DNA from: Verrucomicrobia bacterium UBA3063
GTDB lineage: Bacteria; Verrucomicrobiota; Verrucomicrobiia; Methylacidiphilales; Verrucolacustridaceae
DNA length: 22,271 nucleotides
NCBI GenBank assembly: GCA_002366885.1
Contig: DFCD01000115.1
Location: forward strand, 23,144-45,414
Direction: 5' to 3'
A program made the position numbers and the translations under genes. A model generated the notes under the pieces. The model was not told the origin of the DNA, did no database searches, and worked only from the letters and a program-made list of their open reading frames with translations. How positions within the stretch are numbered: position 1 is the first letter of the stretch; each line of letters begins with the position of its first letter. This document shows positions 14,382-19,700 of the stretch, piece after piece.

Positions 14382-14446
14382 CTCTGCGCCTCTGCGGTGA
14401 AAAATAATTCAATGACCTGAAATTATTTTACCGCTGAGACGCAGAG
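14382..14446. repeat. Long imperfect hairpin, dispersed element
   Basis: CTCTGCGCCTCTGCGGT running into AAAAATAATT (14382-14409) pairs with AATTATTTTACCGCTGAG and GACGCAGAG (14421-14446), with two mismatches and a two-base bulge. The right arm recurs exactly (23 bp) at 15830-15852, and a reversed relative is at 19555-19584. Confidence 0.7.
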
Positions 14447-14485
14447 ATTTTTTCCGCTTTCCGCCTTGGAGTCCTCCACCGCCTT

Positions 14486-14574
14486 CACGCCCACCTAAAC
14501 ATAAACGTAAAAGCAAACGAACAGCTAACCCTCCAACGCTCTGCGGTAGATCGTTGAACTCTCCTCCGCCATCC
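14486..14574. repeat. Direct repeat copy 2, overlapping the GT4 3' end
   Basis: This is the partner of 14284-14372. Hexamers CTAAAC, ATAAAC, GTAAAA and GCAAAC (14495-14518) lead straight into the GT4 stop codon and last 16 or so codons. Confidence 0.85.
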
Positions 14575-15640
14575 TCTCCCACGAATACTCCGCCGCTTTC
14601 GCGATCCCCGCCCGGCTCAGCTCCTCCCTCCGGACATCGTTTCCCAACAAGAAGGCAATCTTCGCTGCCATCTCCTCCTCCGAGGTCGGATCAAAATACT
14701 CCGCCGCTTCCCCGCACACCTCTGGCAACGAGGCTGTTTTCGAACACACCACCGGGCACCCGCACGCCATTGCCTCCAACGGAGGCAGCCCGAACCCCTC
14801 GTAAAGCGACGGATACACCAGCGTCGTCGCCGTCTGGTAGGCCTCCTTCAGTTCCGCATCCGTTTGCGACCCCAGCCACTCTGCTCCGCCCTTCGCCACC
14901 GCCGCTTTCAGCGCCCGCAAGTCCGACCCGGCCGACCAACCCGCCGGACCAATGGCCTTCAAACGCAGATCCGGAAACCGGTCGGCCCTCAGCCGCTCCC
15001 ACACCCGGATCAATCGACCCAGATTTTTTCGGGGATGAATCGCGCTGACAAAGAGGAGCGTGGGTGGGCCACCCCTTTTCTTTTTGCCCGGCTGAAACAG
15101 GCTCCGCGCCGCCTCATAGGTAGTCTCGATCTTGTCCGCGGGGATATCCCACTTCTCCGCCATCTCCGTCCGGCAAAATTCGGAGACCGTGATCACCTTC
15201 CGCGCCTTCCTCGCCGCCGCCTTGATCAGCGTGGTATAAAAAAGAGCCTCGCCTGGCCGGAACCACTCCGGATGTACCGCAAACGAAATGTCATGGACGG
15301 TCAGCACAAACGGCTCCGCTTCCCACGGCCGCATCCAATACACCCCGTGATACAAATCCGCCTTCAACTCCTCCCTGGCCTTTGGCAGGCCCACGAGATG
15401 TCTTTCGAAAAAACCAGCACTGGCGATCTGCTTCGATTGGGCCTGCCAACCCTCCATAGCGCCTCCGCGCAGCGGGTTCGGCGCGACGGAGGGGCCGCTA
15501 AAAATCGGCGCCATCTCCACTCCCTCCGGCTCCACCTCCTTCCACCCCTCCAGCAATCCCGTCAGATACGTCTCATTCCCCGTTTTCCCGCGCCCGATCG
15601 CCGTTGCGTCCAGCGCCACTCGGATCGTTCTCCCGCTCAC
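14525..15640 (-). CDS. Glycosyltransferase family 4
   Basis: This is a cytosolic or membrane-peripheral GT-B retaining glycosyltransferase, 371 residues. It uses a nucleotide sugar to extend a lipid-linked or exported glycan. The N-terminal domain opens RVALDATAIGRGKTGNETYL and contains FVLTVHDISFAVHPEWF (111-127) and KVITVSEFCRTEMAEKW (148-164). The C-terminal donor domain has LLFVSAIHPRKNLGRLIRVW, KAIGPAGW, and the E-x7-E motif EGFGLPPLE (Glu281 and Glu289) followed by AMACGCPVV. All are standard GT4 features. The sugar donor cannot be read from sequence. The 3' end lies in a duplicated segment, with a second copy of the last 34 bp about 200 bp downstream. It is transcribed alone between repeat-filled spacers. 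Confidence 0.93.
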   Translation of the reverse strand: MSGRTIRVALDATAIGRGKTGNETYLTGLLEGWKEVEPEGVEMAPIFSGPSVAPNPLRGGAMEGWQAQSKQIASAGFFERHLVGLPKAREELKADLYHGVYWMRPWEAEPFVLTVHDISFAVHPEWFRPGEALFYTTLIKAAARKARKVITVSEFCRTEMAEKWDIPADKIETTYEAARSLFQPGKKKRGGPPTLLFVSAIHPRKNLGRLIRVWERLRADRFPDLRLKAIGPAGWSAGSDLRALKAAVAKGGAEWLGSQTDAELKEAYQTATTLVYPSLYEGFGLPPLEAMACGCPVVCSKTASLPEVCGEAAEYFDPTSEEEMAAKIAFLLGNDVRREELSRAGIAKAAEYSWERMAEESSTIYRRALEG

Positions 15641-15684
15641 CCGCCCAATCTGCCTTTTTTACCCTCTTTGCTCAAGCTAGGTAG

Positions 15685-15705
15685 GCCACTTGCGATGCAA
15701 GTGGC
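15685..15705. repeat. GGTAGG-headed palindrome
   Basis: GCCACTTGC-GAT-GCAAGTGGC is a perfect 9-bp stem with a 3-base loop, preceded by AGGTAG. The same ends enclose a much longer loop at 18648-18762. Confidence 0.75.
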
Positions 15706-15739
15706 AGCCCATTTGGCCCCCTCGAACAAAACCCTGCCC

Positions 15740-15781
15740 GCCCCGACGGGGCGAAAGAATAAAGCGAAGGGCGTCAGCCCT
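15740..15781. repeat. Double small hairpin element
   Basis: GCCCCGACGGGGC (15740-15752) and GGGCGTCAGCCC (15769-15780) are two GC hairpins joined by an A-rich linker (GAAAGAATAAAGCGAA). The arrangement resembles dispersed structured repeats seen in genomes of this kind; a single copy is in the window. Confidence 0.5.
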
Positions 15782-15894
15782 AGAAACAGCAAATAAAATC
15801 GTCCAGGCCTGTAAGGGCGACAGAATCCTTTTTACCGCTGAGACGCAGAGATCGCTGAGAATTCTTTTTCGCTTTCCGCTTTTTGGATTTTTTC

Positions 15895-15959
15895 AATCCC
15901 AATTCCCAAATCCGAATTTCGAATTTCCCCTCATCCTCATCCTCATTCTCATCCTCATC
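15895..15959 (+). repeat. Five heptamers joined directly to five hexamers
   Basis: Heptamers AATCCCA, ATTCCCA, AATCCGA, ATTTCGA and ATTTCCC (15895-15929) are followed without a gap by CTCATC, CTCATC, CTCATT, CTCATC and CTCATC (15930-15959). The same composite order is found at 18777-18828. Confidence 0.85.
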
Positions 15960-15976
15960 CAACCAGCCTCACCCAT

Positions 15977-16390
15977 CTACGCCGGCATCGTGCAGGGAAT
16001 TCTCTCGTTGCGAAATCTCCGGTACACTAAGAAATGTCTCCGATCAACCGTGTAGACCGGGCAGCGGGGGTGAGCCTCCGACAAGGCCACCAGCGAGGCA
16101 TCCCCCGCATCCATCAGCGGGTATTTTAACATCAGTTCCTGGGACCGGCCCAACAGCGTCGGCCAGGGCTTCAGCATCACCACCGCCCGGCGCCGCACCA
16201 GATCCAGAAGCGCGCGGGCCGGCCGGGTGTTGCCCCCCAGATGCCAAAGAGCCTCCCCCAGCACAATCTCCGTGGTGTGCAACGGGCCCTTCACCTGCCG
16301 CAAAACCCGCACGCTCCATTCGTGCCACTGATCCCGCGCGTTAAACCAGCCGACCAAAGGCCCGGCGTCAACGAGCGCGCACGGTTCCAT
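15977..16390 (-). CDS. vapC: PIN-domain toxin (VapC-like)
   Basis: This is a predicted Mg2+-dependent endoribonuclease toxin of 137 residues. The acidic PIN residues are visible: Asp8 (ALVDAGPLVGWF), Glu41/Glu46 (TTEIVLGEALWHL), Asp94/Asp97 (PLMDAGDASLVALSE) and Asp116 (VYTVDRRHFLVYR). The ATG at 16390 is chosen because the PIN strand begins immediately after it; a reading further upstream overlaps the partner gene. It overlaps the antitoxin gene by 23 bp, so the pair is co-translated. In the family, VapC cleaves tRNA or rRNA when not held by its antitoxin. The actual target is unknown. Confidence 0.88.
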   Translation of the reverse strand: MEPCALVDAGPLVGWFNARDQWHEWSVRVLRQVKGPLHTTEIVLGEALWHLGGNTRPARALLDLVRRRAVVMLKPWPTLLGRSQELMLKYPLMDAGDASLVALSEAHPRCPVYTVDRRHFLVYRRFRNERIPCTMPA

Positions 16391-16580
16391 AACCCCGCCG
16401 CGAGGACAAATTCCTGGGCCCCGCAAACATCCCGCAATACTCCTGCGCCAGCTCCGCAAACCTCAAGTCCCCCTGGACTTCCCGATCCAGCGCCTTCCGC
16501 ACCGTCTCCTGCCTCTTCCGGGCCAGCAGGCGAAGCCGCGTCTCCAGCCCGCGGGGAATCTTGGCCGTTAAGGTCTTCAC
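16368..16580 (-). CDS. Ribbon-helix-helix-type antitoxin of the first PIN toxin
   Basis: This small 70-residue basic protein lies directly upstream of and overlaps the PIN toxin. It opens with a short strand and helix pair, KTLTAKIPRGLETRLRLLAR and KRQETVRKALDREV, typical of ribbon-helix-helix DNA-binding antitoxins. The remaining tail (LAQEYCGMFAGPRN) is likely to wrap the toxin. The GTG at 16580 is preferred. An in-frame TTG at 16622 overlaps the -35 hexamer of the predicted promoter and would be in untranscribed DNA. It probably represses its own promoter through the inverted repeat just upstream. Confidence 0.8.
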   Translation of the reverse strand: MKTLTAKIPRGLETRLRLLARKRQETVRKALDREVQGDLRFAELAQEYCGMFAGPRNLSSRRGYGTVRAR

Positions 16581-16583
16581 TTG

Positions 16584-16622
16584 GGTAATACCCAAGATAT
16601 TACCTGCCCCCCGGACTGTCAA
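16584..16622 (-). promoter_or_regulatory. Promoter and palindromic operator of the first toxin-antitoxin pair
   Basis: On the minus strand TTGACA (16617-16622), a 17-bp spacer and TATCTT (16594-16599) form a good promoter. A perfect inverted repeat, GGTAATA-N7-TATTACC (16584-16604), covers the -10 and ends 3 bp before the antitoxin GTG. The start of transcription would fall within a few bases of the GTG, so the mRNA is nearly leaderless. Confidence 0.65.
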
Positions 16623-16646
16623 CCACCCCTCCCGTGCTCAAGCTAG

Positions 16647-16719
16647 GGAGGGGCCGTTGTCCCCGACGGCCCGCCATCACCGGGCATTCTCGGGCGGTTG
16701 AGGACAACTGCCCCTACCA
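16647..16719. repeat. 73-bp imperfect palindrome
   Basis: GGGAGGGGCCGTTGTCC (16647-16663) pairs with GGACAACTGCCCCTACC (16703-16719) at 15 of 17 positions. The ends resemble those of 14186-14270 and the smaller palindrome at 18057-18078. Confidence 0.7.
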
Positions 16720-16734
16720 AGCAACAAGCCTCCC

Positions 16735-16803
16735 TCCATCACTAACGCCTAAAAGACTAAACCCCTTAATTACCTGCAGCCTGTAGCCCGCAGCCTGCAG
16801 CCT
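16735..16803 (+). repeat. Dispersed unit A, copy 1, with four heptamers
   Basis: The 26 bp at 16735-16760 (core GCCTAAAAGACTAA) match 19701-19726 at 24 positions. Each copy is followed by four heptamers; here they are GCAGCCT, GTAGCCC, GCAGCCT and GCAGCCT (16776-16803). Confidence 0.8.
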
Positions 16804-16815
16804 TCTTCAGCTCCC

Positions 16816-16839
16816 TTAAACTTCAACTTAAACCTAAAC
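16816..16839 (+). repeat. Four TTAAAC-type hexamers
   Basis: TTAAAC, TTCAAC, TTAAAC and CTAAAC lie head to tail. Confidence 0.8.
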
Positions 16840-16861
16840 TCACTCCCCTCCCCTCAGGTAC

Positions 16862-16882
16862 GGACGCCTCGCTGAGCCGTCC
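16862..16882. repeat. GGACGCCTC palindrome, intergenic copy
   Basis: GGACGCCTC-GCT-GAGCCGTCC has one mismatch in a 9-bp stem. It and its AGGTAC head match the copy inside the GT2 gene at 17653-17673 almost perfectly. Confidence 0.75.
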
Positions 16883-16922
16883 GGTCCCCCGCTCATATGC
16901 CAGCCTGTAGCTCGCAACCCCT

Positions 16923-16946
16923 TTAATCTTAATCTTCATCTTCATC
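16923..16946 (+). repeat. Four TTMATC hexamers before GT2
   Basis: TTAATC, TTAATC, TTCATC and TTCATC end 22 bp before the GT2 start, in its presumed leader. Confidence 0.8.
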
Positions 16947-16968
16947 TCAAACCGTTCATTCTGAATTT

Positions 16969-17991
16969 GTGCCTGCCGCGCCGAAAGTCATCGCCCTCGT
17001 CGCCACCCGCCTCCGCTCCGACCTCCTCGCCCGCCTTCTCGACTCCCTCCACCGCCAAACCATCCGCCCCATCGCGTCTGTGGTTTGCGACAACGGCCCC
17101 GACCCCGCGACCGTTGCAGCCGCCAAGACCTCCCCACTTTCTTGCGAGCTCGTCTCCCCGGAAAAAAATCTTGGCTTTGGCGGCGGACTTGCCGCCGCCG
17201 CCGAACGGGCCTTCGGAAGGTTTCCCGATCTCACCCATCTCCTCGTGGTCGACGACGACGCCATCCTTGCGCCCAAAGACCTCGAATCCCTCCTCGCCTC
17301 CGCCACCCAACACTCCGCCGGCTCCGTGGCGCCGTTCCTGATCGATGCCACCGGCAAACTTCAGGAAGTGCCCGAACCTGTCTCCTGGCCCCTTGCCCGC
17401 GCCTTTCGTTCTGCCGGCCAAGATTTGCAAAAGGCACGCTTATTGGCACCGAACGGATACCCCATGGCATGGTGCATCGGCCCTTGTCTGCTGGTGGATC
17501 AAGGCACCTGGCTCCGCGCCGGCCCGCCTCGCTCCGACATGCTCGCCTTCGGGGACGACGTGGAATTCTCCCTCCGCCTTTCCGCTGCGTCCCCCGCCTG
17601 GGCCGAACCCTCCGTCACCGTGATTCATGCGCCGCCGGCCTCCCCTAGGTACGGACGCCTCGCTGAGGCGTCCGGTTCACCGCTACCGGCCGCGCTGCGG
17701 CCGCCCTCCGAAGCGGCGCCCCCGCAGGGGTTCGCCGCGAAGGAGGGCCCGCGATCCTCAATCCCCAATCCCCAATCCCAAAACGACGCCGCCCATTACA
17801 AAAAATTCGGAATTCTCCTCCAAAACCTCGCCTTCACCTGCGTCGCATCTCCCCGCCCCCGCCATCTCCCTCTTTACCTTCCCGGCAACGCCAAACGCTT
17901 CCTTCGCACCTTCGGCTTCACCCCCGCCAGCTTCCTCGAAGTCACCCGCCGTTACCTTAAAGGCTTCCTCGGCATTCCCGGCTCTCGGTAG
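16969..17991 (+). CDS. Glycosyltransferase family 2 with in-frame repeat insertion
   Basis: This is a GT-A fold glycosyltransferase of 340 residues, related to rhamnosyl/galactofuranosyl transferases. It has VIALVATRLRSDLLARLLDS, VVCDNGPDPAT, NLGFGGGLA (67-75), the metal-binding VVDDDAIL (93-100), and FGDDVEFSLRLS (194-205), the usual acidic acceptor motif, followed by VTVIHAPP. Residues about 225-272 (SPRYGRLAEASG to NPQSQN) do not look like GT2; they are translated palindromes and heptamers. The family-like sequence resumes at DAAHYKKFGILLQNLAF. The GTG start at 16969 follows a hexamer array with no ribosome site. The TAG stop lies in another repeat element. It may still be active if the insert forms a surface loop. 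It is opposite in strand to the GT4 gene. Confidence 0.85.
   Translation: MPAAPKVIALVATRLRSDLLARLLDSLHRQTIRPIASVVCDNGPDPATVAAAKTSPLSCELVSPEKNLGFGGGLAAAAERAFGRFPDLTHLLVVDDDAILAPKDLESLLASATQHSAGSVAPFLIDATGKLQEVPEPVSWPLARAFRSAGQDLQKARLLAPNGYPMAWCIGPCLLVDQGTWLRAGPPRSDMLAFGDDVEFSLRLSAASPAWAEPSVTVIHAPPASPRYGRLAEASGSPLPAALRPPSEAAPPQGFAAKEGPRSSIPNPQSQNDAAHYKKFGILLQNLAFTCVASPRPRHLPLYLPGNAKRFLRTFGFTPASFLEVTRRYLKGFLGIPGSR
17641..17779 (+). repeat. Repeat cluster inside the GT2 coding region
   Basis: It contains GGACGCCTC-GCT-GAGGCGTCC (17653-17673), CGGCCGC-GCT-GCGGCCG, a CCCTCC...GGAGGG stem with an inner GCGGCG/CGCCGC stem, and three CAATCCC heptamers (17759-17779). All of it is open in the GT2 frame. 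Confidence 0.8.
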
Positions 17992-18012
17992 GGACGAGTC
18001 GCCGACTCGTCC
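17989..18012. repeat. GGTAGGG palindrome supplying the GT2 stop codon
   Basis: GGACGAGTC-GCC-GACTCGTCC (17992-18012) is a perfect 9-bp stem. Its CGGTAG head contains the TAG (17989-17991) that ends the GT2 gene. Confidence 0.75.
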
Positions 18013-18056
18013 GCCTTGATCATCCGCCCCAGGCTTCAAATCCCAAAACTTGGTAG

Positions 18057-18078
18057 GGGCCGTTGTCCCTAACGGCCC
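18057..18078. repeat. GGTAGGGG palindrome
   Basis: GGGCCGTT-GTCCCT-AACGGCCC is a perfect 8-bp stem preceded by TTGGTAG. It lies 44 bp before the epimerase-like gene. Confidence 0.7.
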
Positions 18079-18121
18079 TCATTGTTCTTTCCACTCCGTC
18101 CCGCTCTTCCATAATCGTTTC

Positions 18122-18577
18122 ATGATTGAAGGAGTGAAACTGATCCCCTTGGTCCAGCATTGCGACGACCGCGGCCGCGTCATGGAAATTCTCCGCAAGG
18201 ATGACCCCCACTTTGCGGGATTTGGACAGGCCTACTTTAGCTCCATCTATCCCGGGGTTGTGAAGGCCTGGCACGCCCACCAGAAACAGACGGACTGCAT
18301 CTCGGTGATTTACGGCATGGCCAAGATTGGCTTTTTTGACGACCGCCCCGGCAGCCCCACCAAGGGAAAGACCCACTCCATCGTCGTGGGCGAACACCAC
18401 CGCGTCCTCCTGCAGATCCCGCCTGGCGTGTTCCACGGCTTTAAGGCCATCTCCCCCGACGAGGTCCTGCTAATCAATTTGCCCTCCGAGCCCTACCATC
18501 GGAAAAATCCCGACGAGATCCGCCGCCCCTGGAACGACCCGGCCATCGGCTTTGATTGGGACACTCAGTTCCGCTGA
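18122..18577 (+). CDS. RmlC-like (dTDP-4-dehydrorhamnose 3,5-epimerase family) sugar epimerase
   Basis: This is a small cupin-fold protein of the dTDP-4-dehydrorhamnose 3,5-epimerase family, 151 residues, shorter than classical RmlC (about 180). The opening IEGVKLIPLVQHCDDRGRVMEILRKDD and AYFSSIYPGVVKAWHAHQKQTDCISVIYG match the family, with His in WHAHQKQ in the place of the catalytic region. The later IPPGVFHGFKAISPDEVLLIN and NPDEIRRPWNDPAIGFDWDTQF also fit. It likely epimerises or otherwise modifies a nucleotide sugar for the glycan. The ATG at 18122 is preferred over a start 24 codons upstream inside a palindrome. No ribosome site is seen. It follows GT2 on the same strand; whether they are co-transcribed is unclear. 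Confidence 0.88.
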   Translation: MIEGVKLIPLVQHCDDRGRVMEILRKDDPHFAGFGQAYFSSIYPGVVKAWHAHQKQTDCISVIYGMAKIGFFDDRPGSPTKGKTHSIVVGEHHRVLLQIPPGVFHGFKAISPDEVLLINLPSEPYHRKNPDEIRRPWNDPAIGFDWDTQFR

Positions 18578-18605
18578 CTTTTAGATTTTCGCTTTTCGAA
18601 TTCAC

Positions 18606-18629
18606 CTAATCTTCATCTTAATCCTCATC
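18606..18629 (+). repeat. Four hexamers after the epimerase gene
   Basis: CTAATC, TTCATC, TTAATC and CTCATC. Confidence 0.8.
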
Positions 18630-18647
18630 CAACCCACGACCCACCAC

Positions 18648-18762
18648 CCGGTAGGCCACTTCTGATAAACTTCCCGCGCGAAGCGCATTCAAGCCCTGCC
18701 GGAGGCAGAAACAAGAATGGGCGGGGGCAGGTCTTAGGGGGCCAAAGTGGCAGCCTCTGAGA
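18648..18762. repeat. GGTAGGCCACTT element with enlarged loop
   Basis: GGTAGGCCACTT at the left and AAGTGGCAGCC at the right are the same ends as in 15685-15705 (GCCACTT/AAGTGGC), but the loop is about 90 bp instead of a few. The loop carries its own CTGCC/GGCAG stem. Confidence 0.6.
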
Positions 18763-18776
18763 TTAACACTTTCCGC

Positions 18777-18828
18777 TTTCCGAATTCCGAATTCCGAATT
18801 TCCCCTAATCTTCATCTTCATCCTAGTC
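18777..18828 (+). repeat. Four heptamers joined directly to four hexamers
   Basis: TTTCCGA, ATTCCGA, ATTCCGA and ATTTCCC (18777-18804), then CTAATC, TTCATC, TTCATC and CTAGTC (18805-18828), with no gap. A shorter relative of the heptamer part lies at 19671-19691. Confidence 0.85.
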
Positions 18829-18847
18829 GAATCTCCCCCATCACCTG

Positions 18848-19246
18848 CTATCCCGTAGTACTTACCACCATCCCCTGCCTGATCGCCCGAAAATCCTCGA
18901 TATTCAGGGTCACAATCTTTTTCGCCCCGGCCAATAAGGCCGCCTCGGCATGCAGCAGGTCGTGGACCAAACCGCCCCGGACTCCCAACCGCTTCGCCTT
19001 GCCCAGCGCCCGGAAAGTCTGGGCCGCGTCCAACTCCACGAATTCCAAATCCTGGGCCAGATCTTCAACAAGGCGTAAGGCATCCTCCGCCGAACTTCGC
19101 AGCCCCAGACGGCCTCCGGTCAGCGTGGAGAATACTTCGGACAGGGAATGCGTCCGGGTCCGCCCACCTTGTCGAGCCAGGGCCTGTCTCGATTTTGGAT
19201 TTTGCAGGGCCTCCACCAGCGCCGAGGAGTCCCAATAAGCTTTCAA
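18848..19246 (-). CDS. vapC: PIN-domain toxin (VapC-like), second module
   Basis: This is a 132-residue PIN endoribonuclease. The acidic residues are Asp6 (YWDSSALVEAL), Glu37 (HSLSEVFSTL), Asp96 (LVHDLLHAEAALLAG) and Asp118 (IVTLNIEDFRAI), and the fold order is standard. The start is a TTG at 19246 whose last bases overlap the antitoxin stop (TTGA), implying coupled translation. It is unrelated in detail to the first toxin (different loop lengths and partner). The conserved Asn115 near Asp118 fits the family. Target unknown. Confidence 0.88.
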   Translation of the reverse strand: MKAYWDSSALVEALQNPKSRQALARQGGRTRTHSLSEVFSTLTGGRLGLRSSAEDALRLVEDLAQDLEFVELDAAQTFRALGKAKRLGVRGGLVHDLLHAEAALLAGAKKIVTLNIEDFRAIRQGMVVSTTG

Positions 19247-19482
19247 CGGGCATCCCGCTCGGCCCGAACCGCTGCGGCAATCACCGACCGGTTCACGATG
19301 CGGGGAAAATAAAGGCGCCCGCCGAGCTTGCGTAGCTTCACCTCCGGCGCCTCCGCCCGCCGGATCAGCCGGAACCGCACCGACATGTCATCACTCTCCG
19401 CCTCTTCCATCAGGTCCCCGGGGCGGAAGGCGGACGGAAAGATCCCCCGCCTTCTCTGATCCAGCTTGGTTACTCCTGCCAT
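19243..19482 (-). CDS. Putative antitoxin of the second PIN toxin
   Basis: This small basic protein of 79 residues lies directly upstream of and overlaps the PIN toxin by the TTGA. Its opening, TKLDQRRRGIFPSAFRPGDL, resembles the AbrB-type swapped-hairpin motif (strand, R-R-x-G, hydrophobic-P, F-R-P-G-D), which is tentative. The rest (VKLRKLGGRLYFPRIVN onward) is basic and not recognised. The ATG at 19482 is chosen; an in-frame TTG at 19500 lies beyond a palindrome. It probably neutralises the toxin and represses the operon. Confidence 0.72.
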   Translation of the reverse strand: MAGVTKLDQRRRGIFPSAFRPGDLMEEAESDDMSVRFRLIRRAEAPEVKLRKLGGRLYFPRIVNRSVIAAAVRAERDAR

Positions 19483-19484
19483 GA

Positions 19485-19522
19485 TGGGAATTTCCCACAA
19501 ATCTTACCGCCTGTCAATTGAC
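19485..19522 (-). promoter_or_regulatory. Palindromes in front of the second toxin-antitoxin pair
   Basis: TGGGAATTTCCCA (19485-19497) is a perfect odd palindrome 2 bp before the antitoxin ATG. GTCAATTGAC (19513-19522) is another, containing TTGACA on the minus strand as a possible -35. The -10 is not clear. Confidence 0.4.
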
Positions 19523-19554
19523 CCGCCACGGCTTGCCCTCCGCCGCCGTCATCC

Positions 19555-19584
19555 CTCTGCGCTCTCAGCGCCTCAGCGGTAAAA
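19555..19584 (-). repeat. Reversed relative of the 14382-14446 hairpin element
   Basis: The minus strand reads TTTTACCGCTGAG followed by GCGCTGAGAGCGCAGAG, matching the start and end of the hairpin arm with a small expansion. Confidence 0.6.
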
Positions 19585-19700
19585 GTTTTCCGCTTTGGCC
19601 CCCACACACCCTCCCCTGGCCCAAGCAAAGATGGCCTCCGTCCACATAGGCTTTTGCGCTTCGCGCCGGCTTTCCGAATTCCGAATTCCAAAGCGTCCCC

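Larger units (their letters stand above)
14098..14524. other. Gene-free spacer filled with repeats
   Basis: There is no credible gene here. From left to right it holds a GGTAGGGG element start (about 14143), an 85-bp palindrome (14186-14270), direct-repeat copy 1 (14284-14372), a 65-nt imperfect hairpin (14382-14446) and most of direct-repeat copy 2 (14486-14574, running into the GT4 gene end). Confidence 0.75.
15641..15976. other. Gene-free spacer filled with repeats
   Basis: I find no credible gene. It contains the head TGCTCAAGCTAGG (15669-15681, also at 16636-16648), three small palindromes (15685-15705, 15740-15752, 15769-15780), a copy of the hairpin arm (15830-15852) and the contiguous heptamer-hexamer array (15895-15959). 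Confidence 0.75.
16623..16968. other. Gene-free spacer filled with repeats
   Basis: No gene is seen. It contains a large palindrome (16647-16719), dispersed unit A with four heptamers (16735-16803), four TTAAAC-type hexamers (16816-16839), a GGACGCCTC palindrome (16862-16882) and four TTMATC hexamers (16923-16946) just before the GT2 start. Confidence 0.75.

Noticed and set aside
15895..15959. CRISPR-like array
   Set aside because: Units of 6-7 bp without spacers cannot be CRISPR repeats, and there are no cas genes.
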